Part shown: positions 6,509 to 8,560 of the stretch, one piece after another
Layout: each line of letters begins with the position of its first letter
Numbering within the stretch: the stretch's first letter is position 1
NCBI GenBank assembly: GCA_937873545.1
Contig: CALMWI010000253.1
Location: forward strand, 1-8,560
DNA: 8,560 nucleotides
Direction of reading: 5' to 3'
Origin: an uncultured bacterium
Lineage (GTDB): Bacteria > UBA4055
Notes under the pieces: generated by a model
Database searches by the model: none
Told to the model about the DNA's origin: nothing
The model's input: the letters and a program-made list of their open reading frames with translations, nothing else
Translations under genes and position numbers: made by a program

Positions 6509-7669
6509 CTATAGATCTGGCAAAACTTTATCAAAGACTTTAACGAATCTATGTATTTCTTCTTCTGTGATAATCAGGGGAGGAAGAAGTCTTAGGATAT
6601 TTCCCTGGGTCATGTTCACAAAAATGTGCTCTTTCTCAAAGAGTCCCATTATTTTATCTTCATTCTTTAATATTTCAATTCCTATCATCAGCCCCATACC
6701 TGAAATTCTTCCAATTATATCAGGGTGTTTTTTCTTCAATTTACAAACTTCTTCTTTAAGCAATTCGCCCTTCAGCGTTACTGAATACATGAATTTTCTG
6801 GAATTTATCTGTTTAACTGTTGCCAATCCTGCCGCACATGCGACAGGATTACCTCCGAATGTCGATCCGTGTTCTCCAATAGTCAAATAATCGCAGAATT
6901 CTTTGTTCGCAAGAAGAGCACCCAGCGGAAGACCGCCCCCGATAGCTTTGGCTATAACGGCAAGATCAGGTTCGATCCCGTAATTCTCAAATGAAAGTAA
7001 CTTCCCCGTTCTTCCCATTCCGGACTGGATCTCATCTATCATTAAAATAACTTTATATTTATCGGTTCTTTTCTTAAGTTCTTTTACAAAGTGCTCATCA
7101 GCGATATTTATTCCTCCCTGTCCCTGAATAAGTTCGATAAATACGCCTGCCGATTCAGAATTGATCATATCGAGATCTTTCATATTGTTAAACTCAAGCG
7201 TAAGAACTCCTGTCATGCCGGAATGGTTATAAACAGACGACTTGTCCGGAGCTGTAATAGAAGCTGATCCCAGAGTTCTGCCGTGAAAAGCGTTAGTAAA
7301 TGTTATTATATTTTTCCTGCCATTATTTTTTCCGTACTTTTTTATGATCTTAAGACCCGCCTCAACGGCCTCGGTTCCCGAATTTGAGAAAAACACTTTT
7401 TCGGCAAAACTGTGTTCTATTAAATATTTTGCGAGCTTCCCGGCAGATTCTGTCTCAAAATAGTTTGAAAGATGATTGTGCTTTTTCAATTGTTCTACAA
7501 CAGCTTTATTTACCTTTTTATTCCCGTAGCCTAATACATTTACACCGAGTCCGCTGAACATATCTAGATATTCACCATCTTTCACGTAAAGTGTTGAACC
7601 TTCGCCTCCGGTAATCACTTTATCTATTCGTTTATATACCGGGATAAAATATTTTTCGTATCTGGTCAT
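6509..7669 (-). CDS. Class-III PLP aminotransferase, acetylornithine/ornithine type (ArgD-like)
   Basis: A 386-residue cytoplasmic fold-type I aminotransferase. Residues below count from the ATG at 7669. Seen: LDMFSGLGVNVLGYG (35-49); NSGTEA (96-101), which grips the PLP phosphate; the ring-stacking FHGRT (128-132); E179 in IELIQGQGG; MIDEIQSG (210-217) with the PLP-nitrogen Asp212; IAKAIGGGLPLGA (239-251) with Schiff-base Lys241; STFGGNP with T270; and LRLLPPL with R360, the expected substrate-carboxylate Arg. The usual QGEGG is QGQGG, which removes the Glu that pairs with this Arg in ornithine aminotransferases. An upstream TTG at 7705 would add 12 residues, but the ATG is preferred: homologs begin near TRYEKYF, and GCGGA lies seven bases ahead. 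No arginine, lysine or polyamine genes are nearby, so the substrate (acetylornithine, ornithine, GABA or a diamine) is open. It converges on the DedA gene, ten bases between stops. Confidence 0.9.
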   Translation of the reverse strand: MTRYEKYFIPVYKRIDKVITGGEGSTLYVKDGEYLDMFSGLGVNVLGYGNKKVNKAVVEQLKKHNHLSNYFETESAGKLAKYLIEHSFAEKVFFSNSGTEAVEAGLKIIKKYGKNNGRKNIITFTNAFHGRTLGSASITAPDKSSVYNHSGMTGVLTLEFNNMKDLDMINSESAGVFIELIQGQGGINIADEHFVKELKKRTDKYKVILMIDEIQSGMGRTGKLLSFENYGIEPDLAVIAKAIGGGLPLGALLANKEFCDYLTIGEHGSTFGGNPVACAAGLATVKQINSRKFMYSVTLKGELLKEEVCKLKKKHPDIIGRISGMGLMIGIEILKNEDKIMGLFEKEHIFVNMTQGNILRLLPPLIITEEEIHRFVKVFDKVLPDL

Positions 7670-7795
7670 ATCATGATCCGCTTTAATTATCTGAATGATA
7701 AGCAAAAAAAATGATTATTTCAAAAATAATTTAAAATAAATCAAACTACATAGCGTTTACACTATCAAATGAAAAACAACCAAAAGGAGAACATC
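7670..7795. promoter_or_regulatory. Divergent intergenic region between aminotransferase and Spy-like gene
   Basis: The two genes point away from each other, so both promoters should lie in these 126 bases. The stretch 7700-7745 is strongly AT-rich. It includes an imperfect inverted pair with TGATT at 7712 and AATCA near 7738-7742. A TACACT at 7758-7763 could be a -10 element for the + strand gene, about 33 bases before its ATG, but I find no convincing -35 at the right distance. On the - strand no clear pair stands out. The promoters are inferred from gene direction, not from strong motifs. Confidence 0.35.
7785..7789 (+). promoter_or_regulatory. Ribosome binding site that sets the Spy-like gene start
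   Basis: AGGAG sits six bases before the ATG at 7796. It falls inside the reading frame of a possible longer version that would begin at ATG 7769, so it favours the shorter protein. The shorter start also puts a normal signal peptide at the N-terminus. Confidence 0.85.
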
Positions 7796-8362
7796 ATGAA
7801 AAAACTTATTACTGCACTCGCACTAACAGCAGCTTTAGGGTTGAGCATCTTAGCTCAGCCGGCATCTGCTCCGGCGGATAAAAACTTTAAACCGGGATCC
7901 GGCCCAGGAATGGGAATGGAAAACTGTGACGGTATGGGACCGATGCATAAAGGAATGGGGAGAATGGACAAAAAATGCGGAAAAGGAATGAACAACGATG
8001 ATTTTGACGGAAATGACCGCCACTTCGGACCGATGATGATCGAAAATCTCGATCTTTCAAAAGATCAGACGGACAAAATTCATCAGATAAAAATTAAATA
8101 TGACAAAGCTGATATTGATCTGAGAGCAGAATTGAAAAAATTAAAGATCGACAAACATGAAGCAATGATCGAATTAAACTTTGAAAAGGCTAAAGAAGTG
8201 ACGAAAAAAATGGCTGAAGTAAGAACGAAAACACAGATGGGGAACATTGACGAAATGAGCGAACTGACCAAAGTGTTATCTAAAGAACAGCTTGAAAAAT
8301 TCAAAGATATGCACAAGAATCCGGGAATGATGAAACACAAAATGATGAATAAAGACAAATAA
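7796..8362 (+). CDS. Secreted LTxxQ-motif protein, Spy/CpxP-like, Met-rich
   Basis: A 188-residue exported protein. MKKLITALALTAALGLSILA is a signal peptide core; cleavage is likely after Ala20 or after the ASA at 23-25, giving a periplasmic protein. A low-complexity linker (about 33-66) is rich in Gly and Met, with seven Met, two Cys (C44, C61) and H51. It is followed by a helical, charged domain (about 82-172) carrying two LTxxQ-type motifs, LDLSKDQ (85-91) and VLSKEQ (160-165). The C-terminus is again Met/His rich (PGMMKHKMMNK). Spy and CpxP are small periplasmic helical chaperones or stress sensors, and CnrX/ZraP relatives bind metals. The Met/Cys/His content suggests copper or other soft-metal binding here, as inference. 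The gene stands alone with its own ribosome site and terminator. No two-component system adjoins it in this window. Confidence 0.85.
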   Translation: MKKLITALALTAALGLSILAQPASAPADKNFKPGSGPGMGMENCDGMGPMHKGMGRMDKKCGKGMNNDDFDGNDRHFGPMMIENLDLSKDQTDKIHQIKIKYDKADIDLRAELKKLKIDKHEAMIELNFEKAKEVTKKMAEVRTKTQMGNIDEMSELTKVLSKEQLEKFKDMHKNPGMMKHKMMNKDK

Positions 8363-8384
8363 ATTCTCTCTCACCTCCCGCATC

Positions 8385-8418
8385 AAAAAAAGGGCAGAAA
8401 TATCTGCTCTTTTTTTTT
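8385..8418. terminator. Bidirectional rho-independent terminator
   Basis: AGGGCAGA (8391-8398) and TCTGCTCT (8403-8410) form an eight-pair stem with one G-U wobble around an AATA loop. It is extended by pairing of the A tract (8385-8390) with the T tract (8411-8416). On the + strand the stem runs directly into a T run ending at 8418, ideal for ending the Spy-like gene 23 bases upstream. Read on the - strand the same element ends in a T run too, with the wobble becoming an A-C mismatch, so it should be somewhat weaker there. Confidence 0.9.
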
Positions 8419-8560
8419 ATTCCGGAAAATTGATCATTATAGTTCCGAGTAGAATTAATAAATAACGGTAGTCTGGTTTTTCATAGGATTTGTTTTTAAA
8501 AAAAATAAGGGCGGAAAATACCGTTATTAAAGAACATAATTTTGCAAAATTCATCAGTGT
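8417..8560 (-). CDS. 3' end of a - strand gene, hydrophobic protein tail
   Basis: The - strand frame is open from the window edge to a TAA at 8419-8417, giving 47 residues. Two hydrophobic stretches (about FAKLCSLITVFSALIFF and YLLILLGTIMI) flank a charged loop KNKSYEKPDYR, which looks like the C-terminal end of a membrane protein. The stop codon lies directly against the hairpin and its T/A tract, the position expected for a convergent gene using the shared terminator. An ATG at 8554 is in frame, so a complete 45-residue small membrane protein is possible, but a longer gene running in from the right is more likely. I do not recognise the family. Both + strand and other - strand frames here are interrupted by stops. 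Confidence 0.5.
   Translation of the reverse strand, partial: TLMNFAKLCSLITVFSALIFFKNKSYEKPDYRYLLILLGTIMINFPE

Noticed and set aside
6502..6518. A small hairpin (AGATC/GATCT) at the convergent stop codons as a terminator
   Set aside because: The stem is only five AT-rich pairs with a seven-base loop and no T run follows on either strand.
6567..6890. A 107-codon + strand open frame inside the class-III aminotransferase
   Set aside because: It is the mirror of a well-conserved coding region, has no ribosome site, and its composition is what antisense of such a gene gives.
7670..7705. A TTG start at 7705 for the aminotransferase
   Set aside because: It adds 12 residues not expected in the family, while the ATG at 7669 starts at the usual point and has a modest ribosome site.
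7712..7743. AT-rich imperfect inverted repeat as an operator
   Set aside because: Only the outer five bases match cleanly; in such AT-rich DNA this is easily chance, so it is mentioned only within the intergenic entry.
7769..7795. A longer N-terminus for the Spy-like protein from ATG 7769
   Set aside because: It would place the AGGAG ribosome site inside the gene and put nine extra polar residues before the signal peptide.
8083..8358. A 91-codon hydrophobic frame opposite the Spy-like gene
   Set aside because: The Leu/Phe/Ile/Ser-rich composition is the expected complement of the Lys/Glu-rich helical domain, and the + strand gene has a signal peptide, ribosome site and terminator.

Overview
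The window is an AT-rich bacterial segment, almost fully coding. The gene set suggests a Gram-negative-type cell: a surface-polysaccharide module, a protein-L-isoaspartate methyltransferase, and a secreted Spy/CpxP-like protein with a signal peptide. Several genes have recognisable Shine-Dalgarno sequences, the clearest being AGGAG six bases before the Spy-like gene. That argues against a typical Bacteroides-type genome. A lineage of the FCB group or a related candidate phylum is my guess only; no marker gene here fixes the taxonomy.

Positions 2-6498 (+ strand) hold nine genes packed head to tail, with gaps of at most 20 bases and five overlaps: the 3' end of a DegT-family sugar aminotransferase; a membrane-anchored GT2 glycosyltransferase; a non-hydrolysing UDP-GlcNAc 2-epimerase; an ABC-2 permease (NatB-like) with its ATPase (NatA-like); a 62-residue unknown protein; a biotin-protein ligase without a DNA-binding domain; Pcm; and a DedA/VTT membrane protein. 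The first three fit synthesis and lipid-carrier transfer of an amino-sugar for a surface glycan. The ABC pair looks like an exporter. The rest are housekeeping, protein-repair and membrane functions, probably joined to the transcript by proximity rather than by a shared pathway.

Positions 6509-7669 (- strand) encode a class-III PLP aminotransferase of the acetylornithine/ornithine type. It converges on the operon with only ten bases between stop codons. A short AT-rich divergent intergenic region then separates it from a Met/His/Cys-rich LTxxQ (Spy/CpxP-like) periplasmic protein at 7796-8362 (+).

A strong hairpin with A and T tracts on its two sides (8385-8418) ends that gene. It probably also serves an incoming - strand gene, whose last 47 codons (8417-8560) read as a hydrophobic, membrane-like protein tail.

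I see no mobile element, CRISPR array, RNA gene or obvious new multi-gene system. The points most worth a second look are the 62-residue orphan protein coupled to the ABC ATPase, a Glu-to-Gln change at the glutamate-switch position of the aminotransferase, and the divergent 2-epimerase paired with a DegT aminotransferase.
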